Source of the DNA: Paenibacillus sp. 453mf
Lineage (GTDB): Bacteria; Bacillota; Bacilli; Paenibacillales; Paenibacillaceae
NCBI RefSeq assembly: GCF_900116105.1
Contig: NZ_FPAC01000008.1
Coordinates: forward strand, 37,614-101,613
Reading direction: 5' to 3'
DNA length: 64,000 bases
Numbering within the stretch: position 1 is the first letter of the stretch; every line of letters starts with the position of its first letter. Position numbers and translations under genes: made by a program. Shown piece by piece: positions 17,351 to 26,246 of the stretch. Below the pieces are notes generated by a model that saw only the letters and a program-made list of their open reading frames with translations, was not told the origin of the DNA and did not search any database.

Positions 17351-18709
17351 CTATTTCTTTAACTGGCCGGCGATCTGCTGATGTTCACTTGATCCCACGA
17401 CCTGCAAAGCCGATTCCTCCACCGGCTTATTCGTTAGTTCGTATTTATATTTCAGCGTTAGAATCCGAAGCACCTTCCGATCAATATCTGCGGCCGAGAG
17501 CTCCCCCTTCCGAACAGCCTGTAAGAGCGTGTTATAAGCCTTTTCCGCTTTCGCTGGTGTATGTCCAAACAGTACGATGTCCGCCCCCGCCTGGATAGCC
17601 ATCAATGCCGCCTCTCCTGATCCGTAATTTTGCTGAATTGCACCCATTTCAAGATCATCTGTAATGACAACCCCATCATATCCCATCTCTTCACGTAAAA
17701 GAGTACTGAGCATAACCTTAGACAAGGAAGCAGGCCGAAGCGAAGCATCAATCTTCGGATATTGGATGTGCGCAGCCATCACCATGTCGGCTCCGTCACT
17801 TATTGCAGTCTGAAAAGGAACCAGCTCCAGCTCAGCAAGCTCTTCCTTCGTCTTCTGAACAACCGGCAAGCCAACATGGGAATCCACCGTCGTATCCCCA
17901 TGACCCGGGAAATGCTTTACAGCCGGGATGATGCCGGCTTCCTGCATCCCTTTCATTGTGGCAATGCCCAGCTCAGAGACCGTTTCCGCCGAATCTCCAA
18001 ACGAACGGTTTCCGATCACTCTATTCTCCGGATTGCTGAAAATATCGAGTACAGGTGCAAAATTGAGATTAAAGCCGAACGCACCGAGCTCTTCTCCGAT
18101 TACACTTCCGATTTGGGCAGATAAGTCAGCATTCTTATATTTCCCTATCTGTTCATTCGTTGGAAATTCTGTCTTTCCTTCAGGAAGCCTAGAGACCCGT
18201 CCCCCTTCTTCATCCACGGAGATGAATAAAGGAATATGTTCTTCTCCATTGCTCTTCTTAACATCATTGGTCAGAGATTGAAGCTGTTTCGGATTGCTGA
18301 TATTCGGCCCAAATAATATGACGCCGCCCAGCTGTCCGTTACGAATTAACTCCTCTGCTTCCGTGTCCAGCTCCGTTCCAGGGAAACCGGATATAATCAT
18401 TTGTCCGATCTTGTCCTCGATTGACAGGTTCGCGAGCTGCTCTATGGCTGCCTCCTGCTCAGGTAATAGATCATCATGCTCCGGCTGTATAGATGAGTGA
18501 CCTTCCCCGGACTCAGAGCCCGACTCTTCTCCAGGCTGTTCCTGTCCTTGCTCCTGCGGTTCTGACAAGGATGTACCTGAATCTGCCCTAGTGCAGGAGG
18601 TGAGCAGGACAGTCATCAGCATGATTAAGATGTAGTAAAACGATCTTCTATGTCCAAAGAATCTTCTTTTCAATTCGGCTTCGCCCCAATTCAGTACATT
18701 TTTAATCAC
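17351..18709 (-). CDS. nagZ: Beta-N-acetylhexosaminidase lipoprotein, GH3 (NagZ-like)
   Basis: A 452-residue glycoside hydrolase family 3 enzyme, expected to remove N-acetylglucosamine from muropeptides during cell-wall recycling. The N-terminus has a lipoprotein signal ending LLTSC (Cys39), so it is anchored outside the membrane as in Bacillus NagZ. A Ser/Glu/Gln-rich spacer covers about 43-85. KHFPGHGDTTVDSHVGLP contains the Asp-His catalytic loop of NagZ enzymes, and VITDDLEMGAI has the nucleophile Asp. The first start is GTG at 18709 with a weak ribosome binding site; a TTG at 18673 would give a more usual short signal peptide. Lone gene. Confidence 0.88.
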   Translation of the reverse strand: MIKNVLNWGEAELKRRFFGHRRSFYYILIMLMTVLLTSCTRADSGTSLSEPQEQGQEQPGEESGSESGEGHSSIQPEHDDLLPEQEAAIEQLANLSIEDKIGQMIISGFPGTELDTEAEELIRNGQLGGVILFGPNISNPKQLQSLTNDVKKSNGEEHIPLFISVDEEGGRVSRLPEGKTEFPTNEQIGKYKNADLSAQIGSVIGEELGAFGFNLNFAPVLDIFSNPENRVIGNRSFGDSAETVSELGIATMKGMQEAGIIPAVKHFPGHGDTTVDSHVGLPVVQKTKEELAELELVPFQTAISDGADMVMAAHIQYPKIDASLRPASLSKVMLSTLLREEMGYDGVVITDDLEMGAIQQNYGSGEAALMAIQAGADIVLFGHTPAKAEKAYNTLLQAVRKGELSAADIDRKVLRILTLKYKYELTNKPVEESALQVVGSSEHQQIAGQLKK

Positions 18710-18739
18710 AACACTATACTACCCAACTTACGGCAAAAA

Positions 18740-18860
18740 GAAAAACCGCACCCATCAGCGGCTGTGTCCCTTCAATCGTTTAACCAAGAACAAATCCATC
18801 TTGTCGATGTCTCTCTTCTCTATTAGGTAAGGGAACAACTACCACACAGGGTGCGGTTAT
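18740..18860 (-). ncRNA. Folded 3' element after the glutaredoxin gene
   Basis: On the minus strand, three nested helices can form: AACCGCACC with GGTGCGGTT (18850-18858 with 18744-18752), CTGTGT with ACACAG, and CCCTT with AAGGG. Between them lies about 55 bases that can form small hairpins (CATC/GATG, CAAGA/TCTTG). It ends in GGTTTTTCTTTTTG, so it also acts as an intrinsic terminator. Such a large folded terminator suggests a 3'-derived small RNA, but no known family was recognised. Confidence 0.45.
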
Positions 18861-18876
18861 TTCATGACTTTTTATC

Positions 18877-19113
18877 TTATCCTTGCGGATTAAGCGCCTT
18901 GTGGAACTGCAATTTGTTCATGCCAACGATACGGTGCTCGCCCAGCACGGTTACCGGTACTGCACGAAGACCCATATCCCATACTTGCTGTGCATACTCG
19001 TCGCTTTGCTCAATGTTGCGCTCTTCATACTCAATGCCATTCTCTGTGAGATAGCTCTTCACCTGACGGCAATGCGGGCAGTTGGTAGAAGTATATACAA
19101 TTGCTTTATCCAT
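18877..19113 (-). CDS. Glutaredoxin-like protein (NrdH/YruB type)
   Basis: A 78-residue thioredoxin-fold protein with active site CPHC (residues 11-14, TSTNCPHC) and cis-proline loop RAVPVTVLGEHRIVG. I placed the start at 19113 because GAGGTG lies 8 bases upstream; the longer frame from 19152 adds 13 unlikely residues. It should reduce disulfides in the cytoplasm, and because it lies 63 bases after trxB it may take electrons from thioredoxin reductase, as NrdH-type glutaredoxins do. The partner is inferred from context. Confidence 0.88.
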   Translation of the reverse strand: MDKAIVYTSTNCPHCRQVKSYLTENGIEYEERNIEQSDEYAQQVWDMGLRAVPVTVLGEHRIVGMNKLQFHKALNPQG

Positions 19114-19176
19114 GATATTCACCTCGTAGAAAGAAATTATAAGTACGTTCAAAACGATAGTTCAGCTATATATCAA

Positions 19177-20118
19177 TTAGTTGGCAACCGCGCTATGCTC
19201 CAGGCTCTCAATGAATTTCTCAGCATCCATCGCTGCTTTGCATCCGCTGCCTGCTGCAGTAATCGCTTGTCTATAACGTGTATCCTGTACATCACCGCAA
19301 GCGAATACGCCAGGAATGTTGGTTTCGCTCGTTCCAGGATTTACTACGATGTATCCATTGGAGTCGATTGTTACTTGTCCGTTCAAGAAGCCCGTATTCG
19401 GATTGTGACCAATCGCTACGAATACGCCGCTTACTTCAATCATCTCTTCTTCCCCTGTAGCGTTGTTAAGCACTTTAACGCCCTTAACTCCACCTTCACC
19501 AGCAACAATCTCAATCGGTGTACGGTTGAGCGCCCATTCGATCTTCTCGTTGCTGCGGGCACGGTCCTGCATGATCTTCGATGCACGAAGCTCTTCACGA
19601 CGGTGTACCAGTGTTACTTTGGAAGCGAAGCGAGTCAGGAAGTTCGCTTCTTCCAGAGCGGAATCGCCGCCGCCGATAACTACAATTTCTTTGCCACGGA
19701 AGAAGAAGCCGTCGCAAGTCGCGCATGTGCTGACACCATAACCTACGTTCTCCTGTTCCCCAGGAATACCAAGATATTTAGCAGAAGCTCCTGTGGACAG
19801 AATAACGGTTTCGGATATGATCTCGCCTTGTCCTTCAACCTGAATCTTGAAAGGACGCTGTGCCATATCAATGCTGTTAACCCATCCAGTACGGAATTCA
19901 GCACCGAAACGCTCGGCTTGTTTACGCATATTATCCATAAGCTCTGGTCCCATAATGCCTTCTGGGAAGCCAGGGAAATTCTCTACTTCAGTCGTCGTCG
20001 TCAATTGACCTCCCGGTTCCGGGCCTTCAATGACAAGTGGACTCAGATTGGCACGAGCCAGATAAATCGCTGCTGTCAGACCCGCAGGGCCTGTACCGAT
20101 AATGACTGATTTATACAT
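19177..20118 (-). CDS. trxB: Thioredoxin reductase
   Basis: A 313-residue flavoprotein that uses NADPH to reduce thioredoxin. GTGPAGLTAAIYLARANL at the N-terminus is the FAD-binding fold, STCATCDG holds the redox-active CATC (about 135-138), GGGDSALEEA is the NADPH-binding fold, and GVFACGDVQD is the C-terminal FAD motif. The size is standard for bacterial low-Mr TrxB. GGGAGG lies 7 bases before the ATG. The glutaredoxin gene follows in the same direction. Confidence 0.97.
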   Translation of the reverse strand: MYKSVIIGTGPAGLTAAIYLARANLSPLVIEGPEPGGQLTTTTEVENFPGFPEGIMGPELMDNMRKQAERFGAEFRTGWVNSIDMAQRPFKIQVEGQGEIISETVILSTGASAKYLGIPGEQENVGYGVSTCATCDGFFFRGKEIVVIGGGDSALEEANFLTRFASKVTLVHRREELRASKIMQDRARSNEKIEWALNRTPIEIVAGEGGVKGVKVLNNATGEEEMIEVSGVFVAIGHNPNTGFLNGQVTIDSNGYIVVNPGTSETNIPGVFACGDVQDTRYRQAITAAGSGCKAAMDAEKFIESLEHSAVAN

Positions 20119-20154
20119 TTAAATAACCTCCCGCTACTATCCGCAAATTGCTGC

Positions 20155-20185
20155 AATATACATACTTTGAATGAACCAGTGTCAA
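20155..20185 (-). promoter_or_regulatory. Candidate trxB promoter
   Basis: On the minus strand TTGACA is followed by TGTATA after 17 bases or TATATT after 19. The -35 is perfect, the -10 is poor or mis-spaced, so the call is moderate. Confidence 0.45.
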
Positions 20186-20451
20186 GCAAACATACAATAT
20201 GTATTAGAACCTGAAATACAACATAAACTCAAAAAAGAGTTGTCCCCACAAAAAGGATCATGAATAATGTATTGAATGGCTCCACTTGTTCATGAAATCG
20301 TCGCCTTTACGGAAATGCAATACATAATTTATAATAATTCTAATCTAGTCATCATTATGAGCAATTTCAAAGTCGATGTCAATGCTCATTTGTCAGTTGA
20401 TGTCGCCTGAATTACTACATATGCAGCATTGAGGAGGGAATAGAAAAAGAT
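20186..20451. other. Intergenic region between trxB and the ZIP transporter gene
   Basis: AT-rich spacer of about 270 bases. TTGAGGAGGGAATAG at about 20431 provides the ZIP gene's ribosome binding site. I see no convincing operator or riboswitch. Confidence 0.4.
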
Positions 20452-21183
20452 ATGGTTGAGGCATTAATAGGAAGTGTTATATCGGCCTTGTCTACAGGAC
20501 TTGGCGCCATCCCGATCTTGTTTATGAGCAAGGTCACACACCGGCTCCGGGACATTTTGCTGGCCTATGCGGCCGGGATTATGACCTCAGCTTCACTCTA
20601 CAGTCTCATCCCGGAAGCACTAGGTCAGTCCAATCTGCTGGTCCTATTCATAGGGATCCTGGCGGGAAGTATCGTTCTCCTCGTTCTGGAAATGTATATA
20701 CCGCATATTGATCTGGAAAATCCAGAATCGCGGCCCTTCAACATTGAAGGCAAAGCGTTTCTAATCATTGCTGCAATAACGATGCACAACTTGCCAGAGG
20801 GCTTGTCTGTCGGTGTCAGCTATGCCAGTTCAGATGACAGCTTAGGCAACCTGATCGCGTTGTCCATCGGTCTGCAAAATGCACCGGAAGGTTTTCTCGT
20901 TGCCCTATTTCTCGTTAATCAAAATATCGGTCGCTTCAAAGCACTGGGTATTGCCACCTTGACAGGTGCTGTAGAAATTGTAACCAGCATTATCGGCTAT
21001 TCACTGAGCAGTGTCGTTGATGGACTCGTACCCTATGGCCTTGCCTTCGCAGCGGGAGCCATGATGTTCATCGTGTATAAGGAGCTTATTCCAGAAAGTC
21101 ATGGAGACGGGAACCAGCGGGTGGCGACGATCTCTTTTATTCTGGGACTTGTTACGATGATTACACTTACCGAGGTATTCTGA
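20452..21183 (+). CDS. ZIP family divalent metal transporter
   Basis: A 243-residue membrane protein with about eight hydrophobic segments, the ZIP (ZupT/GufA-like) layout. TM4 has the metal-binding HNLPEG motif (about 113-118) and TM5 the partner QNAPEG (about 143-148); EALGQ and KELIPESHGDG flank other segments. It should carry Zn(II) or related divalent cations into the cytoplasm. It is convergent with a metal-exporting P-type ATPase, which could balance the same metals, but there is no shared promoter. The metal cannot be assigned from sequence. Confidence 0.9.
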   Translation: MVEALIGSVISALSTGLGAIPILFMSKVTHRLRDILLAYAAGIMTSASLYSLIPEALGQSNLLVLFIGILAGSIVLLVLEMYIPHIDLENPESRPFNIEGKAFLIIAAITMHNLPEGLSVGVSYASSDDSLGNLIALSIGLQNAPEGFLVALFLVNQNIGRFKALGIATLTGAVEIVTSIIGYSLSSVVDGLVPYGLAFAAGAMMFIVYKELIPESHGDGNQRVATISFILGLVTMITLTEVF

Positions 21184-21260
21184 TCCAAGGTAGATCTTAG
21201 ATCATCCTCGCTACCTGCATTGATCCTTTGAAAAACTAGCTTAACGCTATATAAAAGCAA

Positions 21261-21312
21261 ACGCGTCGCTTGCCCAAGGCCTGAAGCCTAGAGAGCAAAC
21301 GACGCTTTTTTA
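21261..21312. terminator. Bidirectional terminator
   Basis: GCGTCGCTTGC and GCAAACGACGC form a stem followed by TTTTTTATT on the plus strand. On the minus strand it lies just after the ATPase gene and is also T-rich. Confidence 0.85.
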
Positions 21313-21339
21313 TTCCAATTGCTTGTCTTCGATACAAGG

Positions 21340-23298
21340 TTACCTTAATAATCGAAGTCCATTTAGAATCACAAGAATTGTACTGCCCTCATGCCCGATC
21401 ACACCTAGAGGGAGCGCCAGCTCCGAAATGAAATTACCTGCAATCAAAATGGTGATTACGCTAATGGCAAACACGATGTTCTGCTTCACAACGCTTGCCG
21501 CACGTCTTGACTGAGTGACACTCCACGCGATCTCTTCAATATTATCGTTCATCAGCACCACGTCTGCGACCTCTATGGCAGTTCCGCTGCCCGACATTCC
21601 CATTCCCATACCTACCGTCGCTGCAGCCAGTGCGGGCGCATCATTAACACCGTCGCCAACCATGACGACATGGCCATATTGCTCACGCAGGGAACGAACC
21701 CTCTCTACTTTTTGCTCTGGCAGCAGCCCGGCATAGACGAGATCAACTCCCGTTTCCTTCGCAATGACATCAGCGGTAGCCTGACGATCGCCCGTCAGCA
21801 TGGCTACCTTGATACCCAGCTCTTGCAGCCGTTTCACTGCCTTCATCGCTTGAGGACGAACCGTATCCCGCAGCGCGATCAGACCGGCAATCTGATCTCC
21901 TTGCATAATAACGGAGACTGTCTTGCCCTCATGCTCGAGTTCTGACCTGAGCTGTAACCACGCCGGATCAGTATCCGCCTGATCCAACACATCTGTTTTG
22001 CCTACCTTCCATAACTCTCCGGCAATCCTACCCTCAATGCCCCAGCCCGTGATCGCCCGGACGTCCTCAGCCTGAATAAGCGGTGCTCCAGCTGCAATCG
22101 CCCTTGCTGCAATGGCCTCTGCCAGTGGATGTGTAGACTGACTTTCCACTGCTGCTGCGTGGGATAGAAGGTTCATCTCGTCATATCCAGAAGCAGCGAT
22201 CAAATCGGTAACTTCAGGAACGCCTCTCGTCAAGGTTCCTGTCTTATCAAAGGCCACCACTGCCGTCTTCGCCATATTCTCTACATGAGCTCCACCCTTA
22301 AACAATAGTCCTCTTCTTGCACTGCTTGAGATCGAAGACAGCATAACAGGCATGATGGAAGCAACCAAGGCACACGGAGAAGCAACAACCAGGAATACCA
22401 TCGCCTTATAAAAAGCGTCTCCCCAGGCGATGCCAAACAACAGCGGCATTGCTAGAACAAGAACAAGAGTAATCAAGACGACCAGTTTGGCATAAATCCC
22501 TTCAAATTTCTCAATAAACCGCTGAGAAGCCGGCACTTCGGATTGCGCTTCCTCTACCAATCTGATGATCTTCGAAAACAAAGTATTATCGGCTGGCTGA
22601 GTCACTTCAATATACAAGGCCCCTTCGCCGTTCATTGTACCGGCATAGACCTCATCTCCTGCGCTCTTCTCCACTGGAATCGATTCTCCTGTAATGGAAG
22701 CCTGGTTCACAGCTGAGTAACCCTTGTATACTTTACCGTCGGAAGGTAATATTTCGCCTGGCTTAACCAGCAGCAAATCTCCGGGCTGAAGCAGCTCAAT
22801 TGCGACCTGTTCCACTGTGCCGTCCTGTAACCGCAGCGCTGTCTCAGGCTTCAAGCCAATCAAGGAAGAGATATCTTTATGACTGCGTTCCGTAGTGTAG
22901 CTCTCAAGCGCTCCGCTGAGCGCAAAGATAAAGATAAGCATCGCCCCTTCATTCCAATATCCGATCGCTGCCGCTCCTATGGCCGCAGCAATCATTAGAA
23001 GGTTCACGTCCAGATCCCTGTCTTTGACGAGTGTCTCCACACCTTCCTTGGCTTTGGCCCATCCTCCTATCGTATAAGCTGCAATATACATCACGATAGA
23101 AATAAGCTCATACCTTCCTGAGATCCCCCATGCTGCCAGCATCATAATCCCGCTGCCGAGAGCCGCCTGCATCTCCCGGTTCTTGAGCATCATCTTGAAA
23201 TTCGGGCCTCTCTTGCGCCCGGGACGCTTAGGAGATAGTCTGTGCTCATCCACTTGTGCCGCTGTACTAATTCGTGGCTGAATAGCCTTCATATTCAT
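21340..23298 (-). CDS. pfeT: P1B-4 type metal-efflux ATPase (PfeT/CoaT-like)
   Basis: A 652-residue P-type ATPase. TGES (actuator, about 203-206), SPC in the metal-transport membrane helix (about 307-309), DKTGT with the phosphorylated Asp (about 351-355) and a final HEGST motif near the C-terminus. SPC plus HEGST places it in subgroup P1B-4, which exports Fe(II), Co(II) or Zn(II); Bacillus PfeT (formerly ZosA) and Listeria FrvA are of this type. There is no N-terminal metal-binding CXXC domain, as usual in this group. I take ATG at 23298, since the GTG at 23301 is too close to AAAGG. A Fur/PerR-like box and a strong hairpin lie upstream. Iron as substrate is inferred. Confidence 0.88.
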   Translation of the reverse strand: MNMKAIQPRISTAAQVDEHRLSPKRPGRKRGPNFKMMLKNREMQAALGSGIMMLAAWGISGRYELISIVMYIAAYTIGGWAKAKEGVETLVKDRDLDVNLLMIAAAIGAAAIGYWNEGAMLIFIFALSGALESYTTERSHKDISSLIGLKPETALRLQDGTVEQVAIELLQPGDLLLVKPGEILPSDGKVYKGYSAVNQASITGESIPVEKSAGDEVYAGTMNGEGALYIEVTQPADNTLFSKIIRLVEEAQSEVPASQRFIEKFEGIYAKLVVLITLVLVLAMPLLFGIAWGDAFYKAMVFLVVASPCALVASIMPVMLSSISSSARRGLLFKGGAHVENMAKTAVVAFDKTGTLTRGVPEVTDLIAASGYDEMNLLSHAAAVESQSTHPLAEAIAARAIAAGAPLIQAEDVRAITGWGIEGRIAGELWKVGKTDVLDQADTDPAWLQLRSELEHEGKTVSVIMQGDQIAGLIALRDTVRPQAMKAVKRLQELGIKVAMLTGDRQATADVIAKETGVDLVYAGLLPEQKVERVRSLREQYGHVVMVGDGVNDAPALAAATVGMGMGMSGSGTAIEVADVVLMNDNIEEIAWSVTQSRRAASVVKQNIVFAISVITILIAGNFISELALPLGVIGHEGSTILVILNGLRLLR

Positions 23299-23341
23299 CA
23301 CAATCCTTTCTTCATCGCTTACCTTCTAATTGAGAATGAGA

Positions 23342-23399
23342 GCCATTGTTAATGGCCTTAAAATGACACATGCTGCTTCGGGAATCCCGAAGCAGCATG
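23342..23399. other. Two perfect hairpins in the ATPase leader
   Basis: CATGCTGCTTCGGGA and TCCCGAAGCAGCATG (23369-23399) form a perfect 14-15 bp hairpin; GCCATT/AATGGC (23342-23356) forms a second. The larger one is followed by GTTTTTCG on the plus strand, so it can terminate antisense transcripts. On the sense strand it lies in the 5' leader, without a T-tract. Confidence 0.6.
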
Positions 23400-23431
23400 G
23401 TTTTTCGTAAAAATTGCATTGTGACATCACT

Positions 23432-23450
23432 GAGAATGATAATCATTTTT
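23432..23450 (-). promoter_or_regulatory. Fur/PerR-like box at the ATPase promoter
   Basis: GAGAATGATAATCATTTTT matches 16 of 19 positions of the Fur box GATAATGATAATCATTATC. It overlaps the predicted start point behind a minus-strand promoter TTGCAT (23476-23481), 16 bases, TATAGA (23454-23459). PerR boxes are similar, so either regulator could bind. Confidence 0.7.
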
Positions 23451-23685
23451 GCGTCTATACAATAATTTTTGTTTAATGCAACTTTTACTGTATTATATAC
23501 CTGGCTCACAGAAATTGTAAATAGAAATATTCCTATCTGCTCCTCGGTATAAACGTTTCCAGATGTCGGTTTCTGTAATGTAGCCATAACTCTTAAAAAA
23601 GTAGTTTTACCCGCATGGTATTTTCGCGCGGTTTCGATACGGTAACGAGATGGTCTAAGAAAAAGTTTGATTACACAAAAAAATC

Positions 23686-23718
23686 TCCTCTCATTTTGTT
23701 ACATGAGAAGAGATTTTA
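23686..23718 (-). terminator. Terminator of the kdu operon
   Basis: On the minus strand AAATCTCTTCTCAT and ATGAGAGGAGATTT form a stem with one G-U pair, followed by TTTTTTG. Confidence 0.85.
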
Positions 23719-23786
23719 TGAATCGAGGGTTTTGCATAAACCGGAAAACCAATAATTAATTAAAAACCCTAATATCTAAAAGTGAA

Positions 23787-24629
23787 TTAGTTGTCAGCAT
23801 GCCATAAGCGCCGTAAATAGGCCGCCGCATCATCTGCCTGTTCTGCTGTTACACCTTCCAGGGAGATGTCGATATGAGGCTTATACGCTTTGAGCAATTC
23901 AAAGAACAAAGGATAATCCAGTATGCCCTCGCCGGGTACAGGATTGTACTTCTTCCCGCTCACATCAAAAGCGACATCCTTGGCATGGATGGCGATCATT
24001 CGATCGTACAGCTGATCAAACACATCTCGCAAAAAATCCGCCTGATCCACGACATGCTCTACCTTTATAAGATTGCAAGGGTCAAACAGCAGCCCGACAC
24101 TCGATGACGGAACCTCCTCAAGCAGGCGCTGCATATGCTCTCTCGTATGTAAGGTATGGACGGACACGGGCTCGATAGCCACATGAACACCCCATTTGTC
24201 CGCTTCCTCTGCCAGTTCAAGCACTGATTCACGCAGCACCTGAAATCCCTGCTCCTCATAGGAAGTCGGATGAGTCTCTTTGTACGTTGTAACACTTCCT
24301 GTTTCTGTGGCTACGATGCTGCAGCCAAAATCACGAGCATAACGCAAGTGCTCTTTAAATCGTGCCAGTTCAGACTTCCTCACAGCAGCATCCGGATTTA
24401 CCGGGTTAATATAACACCCCAGCACAGCGATCCTTATGCCTTCATTGTGGAATTGCTCCCCTACCCAATTGGCCAAACCAGGGCTCAGTTTACCATTAGA
24501 AGAATCGATATCTGACAATGCCTTGGCCAGTGCAAGCTGAACCGATGTGAACCCGCTGCCGGCGATGCGAGCTGCCAGACTTGAAGTGGGCTGTTTACCA
24601 AACGTATGCGCCAGGACTCCCAGTTTCAT
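23787..24629 (-). CDS. Sugar phosphate isomerase/epimerase-like TIM-barrel protein
   Basis: A 280-residue protein of the AP-endonuclease-2 (xylose isomerase-like) TIM-barrel superfamily. VHVAIEPVSVH holds a metal-ligand Glu, SSVGLLFDPCNL an Asp, MIAIHAKDV a His, and DISLEGVT the last Glu; this is the divalent metal set of the superfamily. It is the last gene of the kduI, DeoR, kduD operon, 29 bases after kduD, so it probably isomerises an intermediate of uronate or a related acid sugar; the exact reaction is not determinable. GAAGGAGGA precedes the ATG. Confidence 0.8.
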   Translation of the reverse strand: MKLGVLAHTFGKQPTSSLAARIAGSGFTSVQLALAKALSDIDSSNGKLSPGLANWVGEQFHNEGIRIAVLGCYINPVNPDAAVRKSELARFKEHLRYARDFGCSIVATETGSVTTYKETHPTSYEEQGFQVLRESVLELAEEADKWGVHVAIEPVSVHTLHTREHMQRLLEEVPSSSVGLLFDPCNLIKVEHVVDQADFLRDVFDQLYDRMIAIHAKDVAFDVSGKKYNPVPGEGILDYPLFFELLKAYKPHIDISLEGVTAEQADDAAAYLRRLWHADN

Positions 24630-24658
24630 GTTCTCGTATCCTCCTTCTCAAGTGAGCA

Positions 24659-25411
24659 TTATCGAGCAAGCCAGCCTCCATCTACATTCAGAACGTGTCC
24701 ATTCAAATAATCTGAAGCGGAGGAAGCCAAAAATACCACTGGCCCTTTCAGATCCTCCGGCGTTCCCCAGCGTCCTGCTGGAATCCGGGCTGTAATATCC
24801 TTATAGCGGTTCTCATCGTCTCTAATTTGCTGGGTGTTGTTCGTCACCATGTATCCTGGAGCAATAGCATTGACCTGAACCCCTTTGCCTCCCCATTCAT
24901 TTGCCAGTGCTTTGGTTAAGCCTGCTACCGCATGCTTGCTGGCTGTATATCCGGGCACATTGATACCGCCTTGATAAGACAGCATAGAAGCAATACTAAT
25001 AATCTTGCCGCTTCCGCGCTCAATCATATGCCTTCCGGCCAGCTGACTTAAGAAAAATACGGTATTCAGGTTGAGGTCAATGACATCATGCCAGTCCGAA
25101 GCTCCATGATCAGCTGCCGGCGTACGGCGGATGATGCCTGCATTATTGACAAGAACATCAATTCTTCCCTGAAAATGAAGTGCCTGTTCGAAGACCGATG
25201 GCAGCTCTTCCTCTTTGCTTAGATCAGCCTGAATACCCACTGTCTTACGGCCCAGCTGCTCGATTGCCTGCACCGTCTCTGTCGGCATGGAATGGGATAC
25301 AGCGATGATATCGGCACCAGCTTCTGCAAGACCGATGGCCATGCCTTGACCCAACCCTCCGGAGGTACCAGTAACCAGCGCTACTTTTCCACTGAGATCA
25401 AAACTGTTCAT
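24659..25411 (-). CDS. kduD: 2-dehydro-3-deoxy-D-gluconate 5-dehydrogenase, SDR family
   Basis: A 250-residue short-chain dehydrogenase. TGTSGGLGQGMAIGLAEAGA (about 15-34) is the cofactor-binding glycine-rich turn, NNAGI the conserved NNAG, Ser-Tyr-Lys lies in ISIASMLSYQGG and YTASKHA, and APGYMVTNNTQQIRDD is characteristic of KduD. It should oxidise/reduce the keto sugar formed by KduI, giving 2-keto-3-deoxygluconate in pectin breakdown. GGGAGGC precedes the ATG. Co-transcribed with the DeoR gene (18 bases) and the isomerase-like gene. Confidence 0.92.
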   Translation of the reverse strand: MNSFDLSGKVALVTGTSGGLGQGMAIGLAEAGADIIAVSHSMPTETVQAIEQLGRKTVGIQADLSKEEELPSVFEQALHFQGRIDVLVNNAGIIRRTPAADHGASDWHDVIDLNLNTVFFLSQLAGRHMIERGSGKIISIASMLSYQGGINVPGYTASKHAVAGLTKALANEWGGKGVQVNAIAPGYMVTNNTQQIRDDENRYKDITARIPAGRWGTPEDLKGPVVFLASSASDYLNGHVLNVDGGWLAR

Positions 25412-25429
25412 ATTTCTCTATGCCTCCCG

Positions 25430-26182
25430 CTAATTATCAATCTTCACTCCTATGCTTTCATATGGAGCCTTCAATTCATCCGTAAGTGCTTTGTCGCTTA
25501 TAATCACATCGACTTCTCCACATGATGCAAAAGTACGCAGAGCAAATCGACCAAATTTATAATGATCCACTACAGCATAGACATGTTGGGCCGTGTGGAT
25601 CAGCGCCTTTTTGAGAGAGACCAGATCCCCCGTATATATAGAAAAACCGAATTCAGGATGCAGAGCCGTCGTCGAAATAAAAGCCTTGTGGATGTTCAGA
25701 CTGGATATAAATCGCTCTGTCTCATCACAGACCAGCATATTCCTTACTCTTGAGCCACCTGGCACCACGAGACGAATCTGATCTTTACGAGTCAGCTCAG
25801 AAATGATGAGGAGGTCATTGGTAATCACCGTCAGTGGAATATTCTCCAGCAGACGTGCCATCTCAAGTGTCGTGCTTCCTCCGTCAAGGGCGATGACATC
25901 ATACGGCTCAATGTAAGTAATCGCCCGCTCTGCGATTTCGATCTTCTCTGGATTGTGCTTCTCCAGCGCACCCATGCTGGTCAGAATGCCATATTGATCA
26001 TTCTGGGCTAGCATGGCTCCCCCGTGCACCCGCACGAGGAGACCCATGCTCTCCAGCTTATCCAGATCTTCCCTGATAGTCTTTCCAGTCACTTCAAGGA
26101 GCTCGCTTAACTCATTGACTGTTACTTCCTGCTTGGCAATGAGCAGCTCCATTATCTTTTCATGTCGTTTCATTGAGTTCAT
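25430..26182 (-). CDS. DeoR-family transcriptional regulator
   Basis: A 250-residue DeoR/GlpR-type repressor. The N-terminal helix-turn-helix is RHEKIMELLIAKQEVTVNELSELLEVTGKTIREDLDKLE in outline (residues about 5-45). The C-terminal sugar-phosphate sensor contains DVIALDGGSTTLEMARLL and TAYVSTT-like FISTTALHPEFGFS. It lies between kduI and kduD, so it most likely controls this operon in response to a pathway sugar phosphate. Bacillus uses a LacI-type KdgR for the equivalent genes, so the regulator type differs. The ribosome binding site is weak. Confidence 0.88.
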   Translation of the reverse strand: MNSMKRHEKIMELLIAKQEVTVNELSELLEVTGKTIREDLDKLESMGLLVRVHGGAMLAQNDQYGILTSMGALEKHNPEKIEIAERAITYIEPYDVIALDGGSTTLEMARLLENIPLTVITNDLLIISELTRKDQIRLVVPGGSRVRNMLVCDETERFISSLNIHKAFISTTALHPEFGFSIYTGDLVSLKKALIHTAQHVYAVVDHYKFGRFALRTFASCGEVDVIISDKALTDELKAPYESIGVKIDN

Positions 26183-26246
26183 ATTTCATTCAACTTTCTT
26201 ATGATTACTTGGATTGATATTATTCTTTGTTATTCATTGGTTTGTG

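Noticed and set aside
18883-20109. A 408-codon open frame on the plus strand opposite trxB and the glutaredoxin gene
   Set aside because: It is the mirror of clearly conserved trxB, has Cys- and His-rich random-like composition and no ribosome binding site.
23312-23587. A 91-codon frame in the ATPase leader
   Set aside because: It crosses the perfect hairpin and Fur box and has no protein-like pattern; the leader structure explains the region.
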